The position numbers were made by a program, and so were the translations under genes. This document shows, piece by piece, positions 53,074 through 61,352 of a DNA stretch of 64,000 bases. The DNA lies in assembly GCF_017303315.1 (NCBI RefSeq), contig NZ_JAFKOI010000001.1:682001-746000 (forward strand), in the 5' to 3' direction. The notes beneath the pieces were generated by a model. It saw only the letters and a list, made by a program, of their open reading frames with translations. It had not been told where the DNA came from and made no database searches. This DNA is from Bacillus sp. NTK071. GTDB taxonomy: Bacteria; Bacillota; Bacilli; Bacillales; Guptibacillaceae. Each line of letters opens with the position of its first letter. Positions within the stretch are counted from its first letter, which is position 1.

Positions 53074-53809
53074 GATGGACCTCCTCCCGTATAATTGTTT
53101 TCTTTCCGTCTACGAAAGGTATGATCGAAAAAATACCTTCTGAAGCTACAAATCTCACTTCGTCTTCATACCCATATCGTTTGATCATCTCTCCGACACG
53201 AGAAGAAATTAAAACATCTTCCGCACTTTGTTCACTACCTCTATAGAACGAAGATGCAGCACGTGCAGCGTCAGTAAGCTCCCAATCAGGCAACGATGAG
53301 ATCATTTGATTAATTAAATAACCAGCTCCATAAAAATCTTCTAGAGCAAATTCACCTGATGAACCAGAACAAACTACCACAATTGTTTCATTCGGATGTT
53401 CCTGGTTGAGCTTCTTTGCAATAGCTCTTCCGTTTAAGAGTGAGGCTACATATACTCGTTTTGCTCCACTTGTACGTTTAATGGCTACGGTACCATTCGT
53501 AGTTGAAAGAATTAATGTTTTGCCTTTCACCGCTTTCTTCAATTGCAGTGGATTAGGGTCAAGAAACCCTTCAATTGTCTTACCTTCATATTCACCAGAA
53601 AGCAGATAACTTCCATCAGGTAATGCTTTCGCTTCCGCTAATGCATCGTATTGATCAAGAACTGGTATCACCTGTTCTGCTCCAAATTCAAGAGCTGAAG
53701 TAATTGTAGATGTAGCCAGAAGTACGTCCAGCACAACTGCAATTTTCCCATTACCTATCTTCTCCTGATCAATATCTTCTTTTTTCATAAGCACGTGTAT
53801 TTTTCCCAT
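53054..53809 (-). CDS. ComB-like 2-phosphosulfolactate phosphatase family protein
   Basis: A 251-residue protein of the ComB family: VVLDVLLATSTITSALEFGAE, LILSTTNGTVAIKR, VVVCSGSSGEFALEDFYGAGYLI and a final GYEDEVRFVASEGIFSIIPFVDG. ComB dephosphorylates 2-phosphosulfolactate to 3-sulfolactate, which B. subtilis accumulates in spores. In members I remember the first motif reads DVLRA; here Leu replaces the Arg, so the substrate may differ. No ComA partner is in the window. It overlaps the acyl-CoA dehydrogenase gene by 20 nt inside a beta-oxidation operon, an unexpected place. Confidence 0.82.
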   Translation of the reverse strand: MGKIHVLMKKEDIDQEKIGNGKIAVVLDVLLATSTITSALEFGAEQVIPVLDQYDALAEAKALPDGSYLLSGEYEGKTIEGFLDPNPLQLKKAVKGKTLILSTTNGTVAIKRTSGAKRVYVASLLNGRAIAKKLNQEHPNETIVVVCSGSSGEFALEDFYGAGYLINQMISSLPDWELTDAARAASSFYRGSEQSAEDVLISSRVGEMIKRYGYEDEVRFVASEGIFSIIPFVDGKKTIIREEVHHDTNQV

Positions 53810-53817
53810 ATGAACTC

Positions 53818-54882
53818 CTAACGCTTTACTTTTGAATTGTTCCGAGCATGACCAATTAAGCTAGCAACAAATTGATTCAGATCACGAAAACGTTCGTCGG
53901 TTGTTTGACCCATTTTCCATCGATAGTAGATCTGCTGACAGATAACGGCGAGCTTGAAATAAGCAAAAGTTAAATAGAAATTCATTTGTGAAACATCTCG
54001 ACCGGATTTCTTAGCATAAGATTCGATAAATTCATTCCTTGTCATAAAACCGTCCATCACTGTAATAGGTGGCTTTCCGGTTCCACTTTTAAGGATTTCT
54101 GGATCATCATTTTGCAACCAATATCCCATTGCAGCACCAAGGTCTGCGAGTGGGTCTCCTACTGTCGTCATTTCCCAATCAAACAAACCTACTATTTTGC
54201 TGTAATCATCGTGTGCAAACATAGCGTTGTTTAATTTGTAATCATAATGAATAACAGTTGGGCTTTGCGATTTAGGTATATTTGAAGCCATCCAATTCGT
54301 TAGCTCATCAACACCTGGGATTTCATCTGTTTTTGATCGGTGATAACGTTTGATCCACCCATGCACCTGACGCTCCATAAACCCATCTGGATGACTTATT
54401 TCACTCAATTTAGTAGCTTCATAGTTAAGACTATGGAGCTCTACAAGAGTATCTACCATTGTTTCAGAGATGTTTCTACAGATCGCTTCCGTTGGCTGAA
54501 AACCATCCGGGAAAGAAGTATCAAGTACGACACCTCTTCTTCTTTCCATTAGAAAAAATGGCGAACCTAGCAGAGTTTCATTATAAAAATATGGCTTAGG
54601 AGCAAGGGAAAAAATAGGATGTAATTCTTTCAAAATGGTAAACTCTCGCTCCATATCATGCGCTTTTGGTGCAAGTGGTCCAAGAGGAGGCCTTCTCAGT
54701 ACCGCTTCCCAGTCACCAATTGAAAGCTGGTATGTTAAATTAGAGCGACCAGTTTCAAATTGTTGAATAGTGAGTGGGTCATCACTTAATTGATTGATGT
54801 TTTCTCTAATAAAAGTTTCAAGCTTTTGTTGATCAAGCTCTTCTCCATCCCGGACAGGAATCGTATCGTGTGAATAGGACAT
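53818..54882 (-). CDS. APH-fold phosphotransferase (ACAD10/11-like)
   Basis: A 354-residue kinase-like protein. It has the N-lobe GRSNLTYQLSIGDWEAVLRRPP, the catalytic loop VIHYDYKLNNAMF and the Mg-binding GLFDWEMTTVGDPLADLGAAMGYW. This is the branch fused to acyl-CoA dehydrogenases in animal ACAD10/ACAD11, where the kinase phosphorylates 4-hydroxyacyl-CoAs so that the hydroxyl group can be removed. Its place beside acyl-CoA dehydrogenase genes suggests the same chemistry on 4-hydroxy acids. Spacing to the ComB-like gene is eight bases. Confidence 0.85.
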   Translation of the reverse strand: MSYSHDTIPVRDGEELDQQKLETFIRENINQLSDDPLTIQQFETGRSNLTYQLSIGDWEAVLRRPPLGPLAPKAHDMEREFTILKELHPIFSLAPKPYFYNETLLGSPFFLMERRRGVVLDTSFPDGFQPTEAICRNISETMVDTLVELHSLNYEATKLSEISHPDGFMERQVHGWIKRYHRSKTDEIPGVDELTNWMASNIPKSQSPTVIHYDYKLNNAMFAHDDYSKIVGLFDWEMTTVGDPLADLGAAMGYWLQNDDPEILKSGTGKPPITVMDGFMTRNEFIESYAKKSGRDVSQMNFYLTFAYFKLAVICQQIYYRWKMGQTTDERFRDLNQFVASLIGHARNNSKVKR

Positions 54883-54959
54883 ACGCCACTCTCCTGATTA
54901 CAAAATATTCGGACTTCTAAACGTGGAAATATTGATTCTTGAGCAAAGTTATTGCATTC

Positions 54960-55364
54960 TTAAAGCAACTGATAAGATTCCTCGAGCCTTTTTCGTAACT
55001 CATCTGGAATAATTTCACTCGTTTGTTTGTTGAAGTCGAAGTACACAACGGTTGCTTCACCTTCAGCTACAATATCATTCGTACTAGTGTCTTTAATCAA
55101 GTGAAGCAGCGTAAAGCTTTTCGAACCAATTCTTTTAACTGATGTTTCAATACGAAGTGCCTGTTTAAAGTACACTTGCTTTATAAAATCACATTTCGTA
55201 GAAACAAGAATAAACGGCCAATCGTCCGTACCAGATTGTTTACCAAGATATTCAAAAAATTGCACGCGAGCTTCTTCTAAATAAATGAAATAACTTGTAT
55301 TATTTACATGCCCAAGCGCATCTGTTTCACAGAATCTTACTCGAACATCGATATTTTCACTCAT
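54960..55364 (-). CDS. Acyl-CoA thioesterase (4HBT hot-dog fold)
   Basis: A 134-residue single hot-dog domain. The 4-hydroxybenzoyl-CoA thioesterase signature is RVRFCETDALGHVNNTSYFIYLEEARVQFFEYLG, with the catalytic Asp in TDALGHVNN. It hydrolyses acyl-CoAs, perhaps to release dead-end intermediates or free CoA. Starts at ATG 55364 after GAGGGAGTCAT; between the hydratase (18 bp) and phosphotransferase genes. Confidence 0.85.
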   Translation of the reverse strand: MSENIDVRVRFCETDALGHVNNTSYFIYLEEARVQFFEYLGKQSGTDDWPFILVSTKCDFIKQVYFKQALRIETSVKRIGSKSFTLLHLIKDTSTNDIVAEGEATVVYFDFNKQTSEIIPDELRKRLEESYQLL

Positions 55365-55382
55365 ATGACTCCCTCTTTTCTA

Positions 55383-56159
55383 CTACCTATGTGTAAATGC
55401 AGGCTTTCTTTTCTCGATGAACGCTTGGACGCCTTCTTTAATATCTTCCGTTTGAAAAACTTCTTCAAACAATTCTGCTTCAAGTTCAACAGCCTCTTCA
55501 ATCGGAAGGTGTGCTCCTTTATTAACTGCATGTTTAATGCGGGATAACGCCTGCAAAGATTGACCAGTCACTTTAGCTGCCATACCTTGAGCATACGTCA
55601 TTCCTTGACCTGTTGGTACAACATGATTAACGAGACCGTAACGATCTGCCTCTTCTGCTGTAATAGGTTCTCCAGTAAACATCAATTCCTTTGCTCTTGC
55701 TTCGCCAATAAGCCTTGGAAGACGCTGTGTTCCGCCGCCACCCGGGAAAAGTCCAAGCTTAATTTCAGGAAGACCGAGTTGCGCATGCTCTTCTGCTATT
55801 CGTATATCACAGGTCATAGCTAGCTCACATCCACCACCGAACGTTAAACCATTTAACACGGCAATCGTTGGTTTAGAAAAATGATCGATGTAATTCATGA
55901 CACGGTGAGTTTCCAGGACAATGTCCTTAAAACCAGTCTGACCAATCCATTCAGGAAATTCCTTAATATCAGCGCCTGCCATGAACGCTTCATTTCCATA
56001 TCCTGTTAAAATAACGGCAACTGCTTCTTCATTTGTTTCTAGTTCAGTGAATACATCGTACAATTCTGTTGTTACCTGTTTACTTAACACGTTAAGAGGT
56101 GGATTGTTGATCGTTACAATTGCAGTCTTCTCATGAATTTCGTAAGTTACTTTTTTCAT
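55383..56159 (-). CDS. Enoyl-CoA hydratase
   Basis: A 258-residue crotonase. Oxyanion-hole motifs are NEAFMAGADIKEFPEW and NGLTFGGGCELAMTCDIRIAEEHAQLGLPEIKLGLFPGGGGTQRLPRLIG. Both catalytic Glu residues (CELAM and PEIKLG) are present, so it should hydrate 2-enoyl-CoA, unlike the paralogue at 49737. The start overlaps the stop of the 3-hydroxyacyl-CoA dehydrogenase gene by one base. Confidence 0.9.
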   Translation of the reverse strand: MKKVTYEIHEKTAIVTINNPPLNVLSKQVTTELYDVFTELETNEEAVAVILTGYGNEAFMAGADIKEFPEWIGQTGFKDIVLETHRVMNYIDHFSKPTIAVLNGLTFGGGCELAMTCDIRIAEEHAQLGLPEIKLGLFPGGGGTQRLPRLIGEARAKELMFTGEPITAEEADRYGLVNHVVPTGQGMTYAQGMAAKVTGQSLQALSRIKHAVNKGAHLPIEEAVELEAELFEEVFQTEDIKEGVQAFIEKRKPAFTHR

Positions 56160-57043
56160 TAGTTCTTCACTCCTTCTTTTGTATAGGTATACCAGCCTTT
56201 ACCAGTTTTACGACCTAGCGTTCCTGCTTTCACCTTATCCTCAATTGCCTTAGAAGGTTTATCTTCAGGATTGCCGGTTTCATTGTATCTTTGCTGCATC
56301 ACATAATAGCCAACATCAATTCCTGACAAATCCATTAATTCGAATGGACCTATAGGGTGATTGAGAGCTTTTCTACAAATCAGATCAATATCTTTAAAGT
56401 CTGCAATTCCTTCTTCATATAGGTACATCGCTTCTTTTTGCAGCGCTCCTAGAATACGATTCGCAACAAATCCGGAAATTTCTTTTTTCAGAAGAACACC
56501 GGTCCGATTAATCCGTTCACAAACATCCATGGTCATTTTTGCTGTCTCTTCTGATGTTGCGTCACTCATAACAACTTCTACACAATCCATTACTAGCGGT
56601 GGGAAGAAGAAGTGCATATTTACTACTTTGTCTTTGCGATTTGTTACTGAAGCAATTAAAGAGTTAACAATTGTAGAGCTATTAGAAGCAAAAATAACAT
56701 CAGGAGCGGCTAATTCATCAAGCTTCTGGAATACTTCACGTTTAACATCGAGTTTCTCTACAATCGCTTCAATAATAAAATCAGCTTTAACAGCTGCTTC
56801 TTCAAGACTTGTCGTAAAATGTAATCTATTAAAAGCATCTTCTTTCATTTCTTCAGTGATTTTATCTTTCTTTACCCACTTTGTCATAATGCCTTCTAGT
56901 TTCTCTCCAGCATTTTTCAATGCCACTTCATTGATATCTTGTATAGTCGTTTCATATCCTCCTAATGCACAGAGCATGCCGATTTGATGGCCCATTGATC
57001 CTGCCCCTAGTACTGAAATGTTCTTAATCTCTTTATTACTCAT
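56159..57043 (-). CDS. 3-hydroxyacyl-CoA dehydrogenase
   Basis: A 294-residue NAD-dependent enzyme of the short HBD type. The Rossmann loop is VLGAGSMGHQIGMLCALGGYE. Catalytic residues are in FASNSSTI, MHFFFPPLVMDCVEVV (His; usually HFFNPxxxM, here Pro replaces Asn), and NRILGALQKEAMYLYEEG (Asn, Glu). The C-terminal dimer domain has HPIGPFELMDLSGIDVGYYV and GRKTGKGWYTY. The Asn-to-Pro change beside the His is odd and could affect substrate range. First gene of the second catabolic transcript; AAGGAGGAA precedes the ATG. Confidence 0.88.
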   Translation of the reverse strand: MSNKEIKNISVLGAGSMGHQIGMLCALGGYETTIQDINEVALKNAGEKLEGIMTKWVKKDKITEEMKEDAFNRLHFTTSLEEAAVKADFIIEAIVEKLDVKREVFQKLDELAAPDVIFASNSSTIVNSLIASVTNRKDKVVNMHFFFPPLVMDCVEVVMSDATSEETAKMTMDVCERINRTGVLLKKEISGFVANRILGALQKEAMYLYEEGIADFKDIDLICRKALNHPIGPFELMDLSGIDVGYYVMQQRYNETGNPEDKPSKAIEDKVKAGTLGRKTGKGWYTYTKEGVKN

Positions 57044-57064
57044 CTCATTTCCTCCTTAAGGTTA

Positions 57065-57076
57065 CTAACCGGTTAG
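57065..57076. promoter_or_regulatory. CTAACCGGTTAG palindrome, operator copy 1
   Basis: A perfect 12-bp palindrome 22 bp upstream of the 3-hydroxyacyl-CoA dehydrogenase start. Extended, ACTAACCGGTT also occurs at 63383-63393 before the other catabolic transcript. Confidence 0.55.
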
Positions 57077-57087
57077 GATGTTAAATT

Positions 57088-57102
57088 CGCAAGCGCTTAC
57101 AA
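57088..57102 (-). promoter_or_regulatory. cre-like CcpA site
   Basis: On the minus strand TTGTAAGCGCTTGCG matches the cre consensus WTGNAANCGNWNNCW in 14 of 15 positions. It lies 45 bp before the operon start, where CcpA binding would repress transcription when glucose is present. Confidence 0.6.
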
Positions 57103-57120
57103 TTAGGTGGGAAGGAAAGC

Positions 57121-57690
57121 TTACTTGCTTTCCTCAATCCCACTTAAAACCATATCTACGAAAATACTTGCTACCTCTTTGTCTGAAACAGGTCCGTCTG
57201 GTTTATACCACTGATAGGTCCAATTCGTAATGCCAAGAATTGCAAAAGTGACAATTCCAATGTTAAGGTTGGTTCGAAATTCTCCGTTCTCAACGCCCTG
57301 TTTTAATAGGTCCTGAAAGTAATAGCGAATTTGGTCTCGTTTCGGCAAAATTTTAGATAAGTTCTCTTCTTTCAAATTCTTCATTTCACGAAAGAAAACC
57401 CTTGCGCTATTCCCCTCAAGCTCAACATTATGAATAAGCATGTACACCATGTCGTATAGCTTTGTTCTACAATCTTTCGACGTATCCTCTAGAATTTCTT
57501 TTTGCTGCCTGATCATACCGTCGATATAAGAAGAATGAATATCCATTAATAATTCTTCTTTACTCTTAAAATAGTAGTAAAATGTTCCCTTCGTTACACC
57601 TATAGCATCTACGATATCTTGGATCGACGTTTCACTAAATCCTTTTTTCTCAAATAATTCAATACTTTTCACCGTTAGTTTGTGTTTCAT
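57121..57690 (-). CDS. TetR family regulator of the catabolic region
   Basis: A 189-residue repressor. The N-terminal HTH is ELFEKKGFSETSIQDIVDAIGVTKGTFYYYFKSKEELL. The C-terminal helical ligand domain (about 60-189) has hydrophobic surfaces suited to an acyl-CoA. It differs from B. subtilis FadR (YsiA) in sequence. Located between two catabolic transcripts, it probably controls both; a palindrome covers its own promoter. GAGAGGGTACTGCC precedes the ATG. Which of the two palindrome types it binds is not settled. Confidence 0.85.
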   Translation of the reverse strand: MKHKLTVKSIELFEKKGFSETSIQDIVDAIGVTKGTFYYYFKSKEELLMDIHSSYIDGMIRQQKEILEDTSKDCRTKLYDMVYMLIHNVELEGNSARVFFREMKNLKEENLSKILPKRDQIRYYFQDLLKQGVENGEFRTNLNIGIVTFAILGITNWTYQWYKPDGPVSDKEVASIFVDMVLSGIEESK

Positions 57691-57710
57691 GGCAGTACCC
57701 TCTCAATCTA

Positions 57711-57738
57711 TCAATGATCATTGATTTAGATTATATCA
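57711..57738 (-). promoter_or_regulatory. Extended -10 promoter of the tetR gene with TCAATGATCATTGA operator
   Basis: On the minus strand TGATATAAT (57730-57738) is an extended -10. Directly downstream, over the start point, is the perfect 14-bp palindrome TCAATGATCATTGA (57711-57724). Its AATGATCATT core is reminiscent of the B. subtilis FadR box TGAATGA-N-TA-N-TCATTCA. Autoregulation is likely. Confidence 0.6.
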
Positions 57739-57762
57739 CATGGAGGTTACTCCTATGCACAC

Positions 57763-59379
57763 CTATACTTGTCGGGCTTCTTCTCTAATTGATCTTCTTA
57801 AAATTTTACCGACACTAGTTTTGGGAAGTTCATGACGAAACTCTACCAATTTAGGTACTTTATATGGCGCCATTTGATCTTTGCAGTAAGAGATCACTTC
57901 TTCTTCTGAAAGTGTAGCACCAGGTTTTTTCACGATGACGGCTTTTACTGTTTCACCGCGGTATGGGTCTGGCACACCAACAACAACAGCTTCCATAATA
58001 CTCTTATGCTCATATAGAACTTCTTCTATATCCCGAGGATAGATGTTATATCCACTTGCTATAATTAGATCCTTTTTCCGATCAATGATATAGACATAGC
58101 CATCCTCATCCATTTTTGCAATATCTCCAGTAAATAGCCATCCGTCTCGAAGCGTATTTGCTGTCTCCTCTGGCATGTTCCAGTAACCTTTCATTACCTG
58201 AGGACCTTTAATTACAATCTCTCCTGATTCACCAAATGGAACTTCCGTTTTTCCTTCTCCAAGATCTACAATCTTGTATTCTGTGGAAGGAAATCCTATA
58301 CCAACACTTCCAGGCTTACGTTCTCCGAATGGTGGATTAACATGTGTAGTTGGAGCAGCTTCGCTTAAGCCATATCCTTCTAAGATCTTAGCGCCTGTTT
58401 TTCTCTCAAATTCTTTCATTAATCCTACTGGCATTGGTGCACTTCCGCTATTACAGGTTCGAATACTATCAAGATTAAAATTCTCAGCATTCGGATGGTT
58501 CGTAAGTGCAACATACATTGTTGGCACACCAGGGAACAATGTTGGCTGTTCTCTTTCAATCGTTTCTAAAACCTCATTTACATCGAATTTTGGTAGTATG
58601 ACACTTTCAGCGCCGATTCGAATTGATAAATTCATACAGGACGTCATCCCAAATACATGGAATAGTGGAATAACAGTTAAACATTTTTCTTTACCGAAAG
58701 TAAACTCATCTTTAAAGAATTCTAGACACTGCTCCACATTTGCGACTAGATTACGATGAGTAAGCATAGCACCTTTGCTTCTTCCAGTTGTTCCACCAGT
58801 ATATTGTAGAACCGCAATATCTTCTTTAGGATCGATTGAAACGGGTTGAAGAATTTCTGTAGTACTCTGAATAAATTGTTCGAAGGTATAATCCGGATCA
58901 ACAGGACCCGCATCAGGTTGAAGAGATACAACAATGACATTCTTTACATTTGTTTCATCTTGTATCGCTTTCAATCTAGGATAAAGCGCATCATATATGA
59001 CTATGGTTTCTGCTCCAGAGTCAGCCAATATGTATTGTAATTCACGTTCTACAAGCATCGGGTTAATTTGAGTAATAATACCACCCGCTTTTAATACACC
59101 ATAATAACTAATTGAAAACTGTGGACAATTGGGAAGCATAAGCGCTACTCGGTCTTTTGTCTTCATTTGAAAGGTGTTTTGTAGTGCAGAGCCGAATGCT
59201 GTAGAAAGATGTCCTAACTCTCGATAGGTTATTTTTTTATGGTAAAACGATAGAGCCACATTGTCGGGATAATCTTCAACTGTTTGATTTAACATGTCTG
59301 GGAGTGAAACGTTAGGAATTTCAATAGTACTGGCTATCGATTCAGGGTAATGTTTGAACCAACTATTCTTTGCGTTCAT
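57763..59379 (-). CDS. Long-chain-fatty-acid-CoA ligase
   Basis: A 538-residue AMP-forming ligase. P-loop YTGGTTGRSKGAMLTHRN, then VIPLFHVFGMT, EGYGLSEAAP, DGWLFTGDIAKMDEDGYVYIIDRKKDLIIASGYNIYPRDIEEVLYEH (FACL-specific segment) and the catalytic Lys in TSVGKILRRSIRE. This is the LcfA/FadD type, so a medium- or long-chain acid is the likely substrate. Last enzyme gene of the first transcript, 18 bp after the SDR gene. Confidence 0.9.
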   Translation of the reverse strand: MNAKNSWFKHYPESIASTIEIPNVSLPDMLNQTVEDYPDNVALSFYHKKITYRELGHLSTAFGSALQNTFQMKTKDRVALMLPNCPQFSISYYGVLKAGGIITQINPMLVERELQYILADSGAETIVIYDALYPRLKAIQDETNVKNVIVVSLQPDAGPVDPDYTFEQFIQSTTEILQPVSIDPKEDIAVLQYTGGTTGRSKGAMLTHRNLVANVEQCLEFFKDEFTFGKEKCLTVIPLFHVFGMTSCMNLSIRIGAESVILPKFDVNEVLETIEREQPTLFPGVPTMYVALTNHPNAENFNLDSIRTCNSGSAPMPVGLMKEFERKTGAKILEGYGLSEAAPTTHVNPPFGERKPGSVGIGFPSTEYKIVDLGEGKTEVPFGESGEIVIKGPQVMKGYWNMPEETANTLRDGWLFTGDIAKMDEDGYVYIIDRKKDLIIASGYNIYPRDIEEVLYEHKSIMEAVVVGVPDPYRGETVKAVIVKKPGATLSEEEVISYCKDQMAPYKVPKLVEFRHELPKTSVGKILRRSIREEARQV

Positions 59380-59397
59380 GCTTCCACCTCCGGATAA

Positions 59398-60150
59398 TTA
59401 AAACGTTAAACCTCCGCCATCTACAAGAAGGCTAGTTCCTGTTACATAGGATGCTTCATCTGAGACTAGGAACAGTACAGCATTAGCTATTTCTTCTGGT
59501 TGTCCAACTCTTTTAAGTGCATTAGCTTTGGAGATAATGGGCCATTTGCGATCGTCCTCTTTCCATGGCGTAACAATATTCGTGTCAATAACCCCAGGAC
59601 AAACTGCGTTAACACGAATGTTTTTCGCCCCATACTCAAGGGCAGCATTTTTCGTAAGCGTTATGACACCACCTTTTGAAGCGTTATAGGGGGCCATATA
59701 TTTCTTTCCTTTGAACCCAAGTAGACTTGATGTATTAACGATAGCGCCGCCATTTCTCTTTTCCATTGCCGGGATAGCATACTTCATACCCATAAAAACG
59801 CCTTTTAAGTTAATTGAAACAACACGATCCCACTCATCAACCGATATGTCCACTAACTTTACTTCTTCATTACTCACTCCGGCATTATTGAAAAAGATGT
59901 CGAGACCACCGTACTGCTTTTCACATTCTTCTACAAGCGCTTTCATATCTCCTTCAATTGACGTGTCAGTTCTTACAAAAATGGCATCTCCTCCCATTTT
60001 TATAATTTGATCGACAGATTCCTCACCTGACTCAGAATGGATATCGGAGACAACCACCTTAGCTCCTTCACTTGCAAAACGAAGTGCAGTTGCTCGACCG
60101 ATACCTCCTCCACCGCCGGTTACAATGGCTACTTTATCTTGAAGTCTCAT
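59398..60150 (-). CDS. SDR family oxidoreductase
   Basis: A 250-residue classical SDR: VTGGGGGIGRATALRFASEG, NNAGVS, catalytic Ser and Tyr-xxx-Lys in IVNTSSLLG and APYNASKGGVI. Note Asn at the place of the catalytic Tyr (PYNASKG instead of YSASKG), although the preceding Tyr may serve. C-terminus YVTGTSLLVDGGG. The altered active site deserves attention. Starts after AAGGAGGATCTG. Confidence 0.85.
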   Translation of the reverse strand: MRLQDKVAIVTGGGGGIGRATALRFASEGAKVVVSDIHSESGEESVDQIIKMGGDAIFVRTDTSIEGDMKALVEECEKQYGGLDIFFNNAGVSNEEVKLVDISVDEWDRVVSINLKGVFMGMKYAIPAMEKRNGGAIVNTSSLLGFKGKKYMAPYNASKGGVITLTKNAALEYGAKNIRVNAVCPGVIDTNIVTPWKEDDRKWPIISKANALKRVGQPEEIANAVLFLVSDEASYVTGTSLLVDGGGLTF

Positions 60151-60160
60151 CAGATCCTCC

Positions 60161-61330
60161 TTAAATTCGCTCTAAAATCGTAGCGATCCCCTGTCCCCCA
60201 CCAATACAAGCTGTAACAAGCGCATATTTTCCTTCTCTTCGATCAAGCTCATAAATGGCTTTTGTTGCAAGAATGGCTCCTGTTGCTCCTAATGGATGAC
60301 CGTGAGAAATGGCTCCACCATTCACATTTAATTTATCAGAATCCATTTTTAATTCACGATCGCAGGCAAGCACCTGTGCAGCAAAAGCTTCATTCAACTC
60401 AATCAAATCCATATCTTCTAGTGATAATCCCGCTTGCTCCATAACTTTTTGCGTTGCGGGTACTGGCCCGATTCCCATAATATTAGGATCAACACCACTA
60501 ACAGCATAAGCTTTTATTACTGCAAGTGGTTTTAAACCAAGTTCTTCTGCTTTTTCGCGAGACATGACAATGACTGCAGAAGCAGCATCATTTAAACCTG
60601 AACTAGAGCCCGCTGTAACGGTTCCACCTTTTTTGAATGCAGGAGGTAGCGCTGCTAACTTTTCGAGCGTTGTTTCAGGTCTAGGATGTTCGTCATTAGA
60701 AACAACAATAGGATTTCCTTTACGAACAGGTACACGAACAGACGCAATCTGAGAGTCAAAATATCCCTCCGCCATCGCTTTCCCCATACGTTCTTGACTG
60801 CGTTGTGCAAATTCATCTTGCTCTTGTCGAGTAATCTCATATTTCGCAGCTAAGTTTTCAGCAGTAATACCCATTGGAGGATCCCCAATTTCATCTGGTG
60901 AAAGCCTTGATTTCATAAATCGTGGTGGCATTGTACTATAAGGTTTAGACGGCTTTTCCATTAAGTAAGGTGCCTGACTCATACTTTCAGCTCCGCCTAC
61001 CACATAAACATCACCATCACCTGCTTTTATAGCCTGTGCAGCTAGATTAATAGCATTCAATCCTGACCCGCACTGTCGATCAATCGTTAATCCTGGTATT
61101 GTTAGTGGAAGACCCGCCTCAAGTGCTGTTAACCTTGCAATATTTCCACCACCGCCTATTACATTACCAAAAATAACATCATCAATGCTTTCAACTTCTA
61201 ATTTAATACGGGCTACAGCTTCCTTGAGGGCTATTGCTCCAAGTACATGTGCTGGAATACTTGCGAATGCTCCTCCTTGTCTACCAATAGGCGTACGTAC
61301 TGCAGATACAATTACTGAGTCACGATTCAT
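60161..61330 (-). CDS. Acetyl-CoA acyltransferase (thiolase)
   Basis: A 389-residue thiolase that splits 3-ketoacyl-CoA with CoA in the last step of beta-oxidation. The nucleophilic Cys is in TIDRQCGSGLNAINLA (about residue 85), and the NEAFA motif is LIELNEAFAAQVLA. The two catalytic motifs follow: NVNGGAISHGHPLGATGA (His) and ALVTACIGGGQGIA (Cys). Eleven bases separate it from the SDR gene. Confidence 0.92.
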   Translation of the reverse strand: MNRDSVIVSAVRTPIGRQGGAFASIPAHVLGAIALKEAVARIKLEVESIDDVIFGNVIGGGGNIARLTALEAGLPLTIPGLTIDRQCGSGLNAINLAAQAIKAGDGDVYVVGGAESMSQAPYLMEKPSKPYSTMPPRFMKSRLSPDEIGDPPMGITAENLAAKYEITRQEQDEFAQRSQERMGKAMAEGYFDSQIASVRVPVRKGNPIVVSNDEHPRPETTLEKLAALPPAFKKGGTVTAGSSSGLNDAASAVIVMSREKAEELGLKPLAVIKAYAVSGVDPNIMGIGPVPATQKVMEQAGLSLEDMDLIELNEAFAAQVLACDRELKMDSDKLNVNGGAISHGHPLGATGAILATKAIYELDRREGKYALVTACIGGGQGIATILERI

Positions 61331-61352
61331 TCCAAATGTCCTCCCCTACTTT

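Noticed and set aside
56361-56987. A 208-codon plus-strand frame opposite 3-hydroxyacyl-CoA dehydrogenase.
   Set aside because: Antisense shadow of a clearly real gene, Ser-rich low-complexity composition, no ribosome site.
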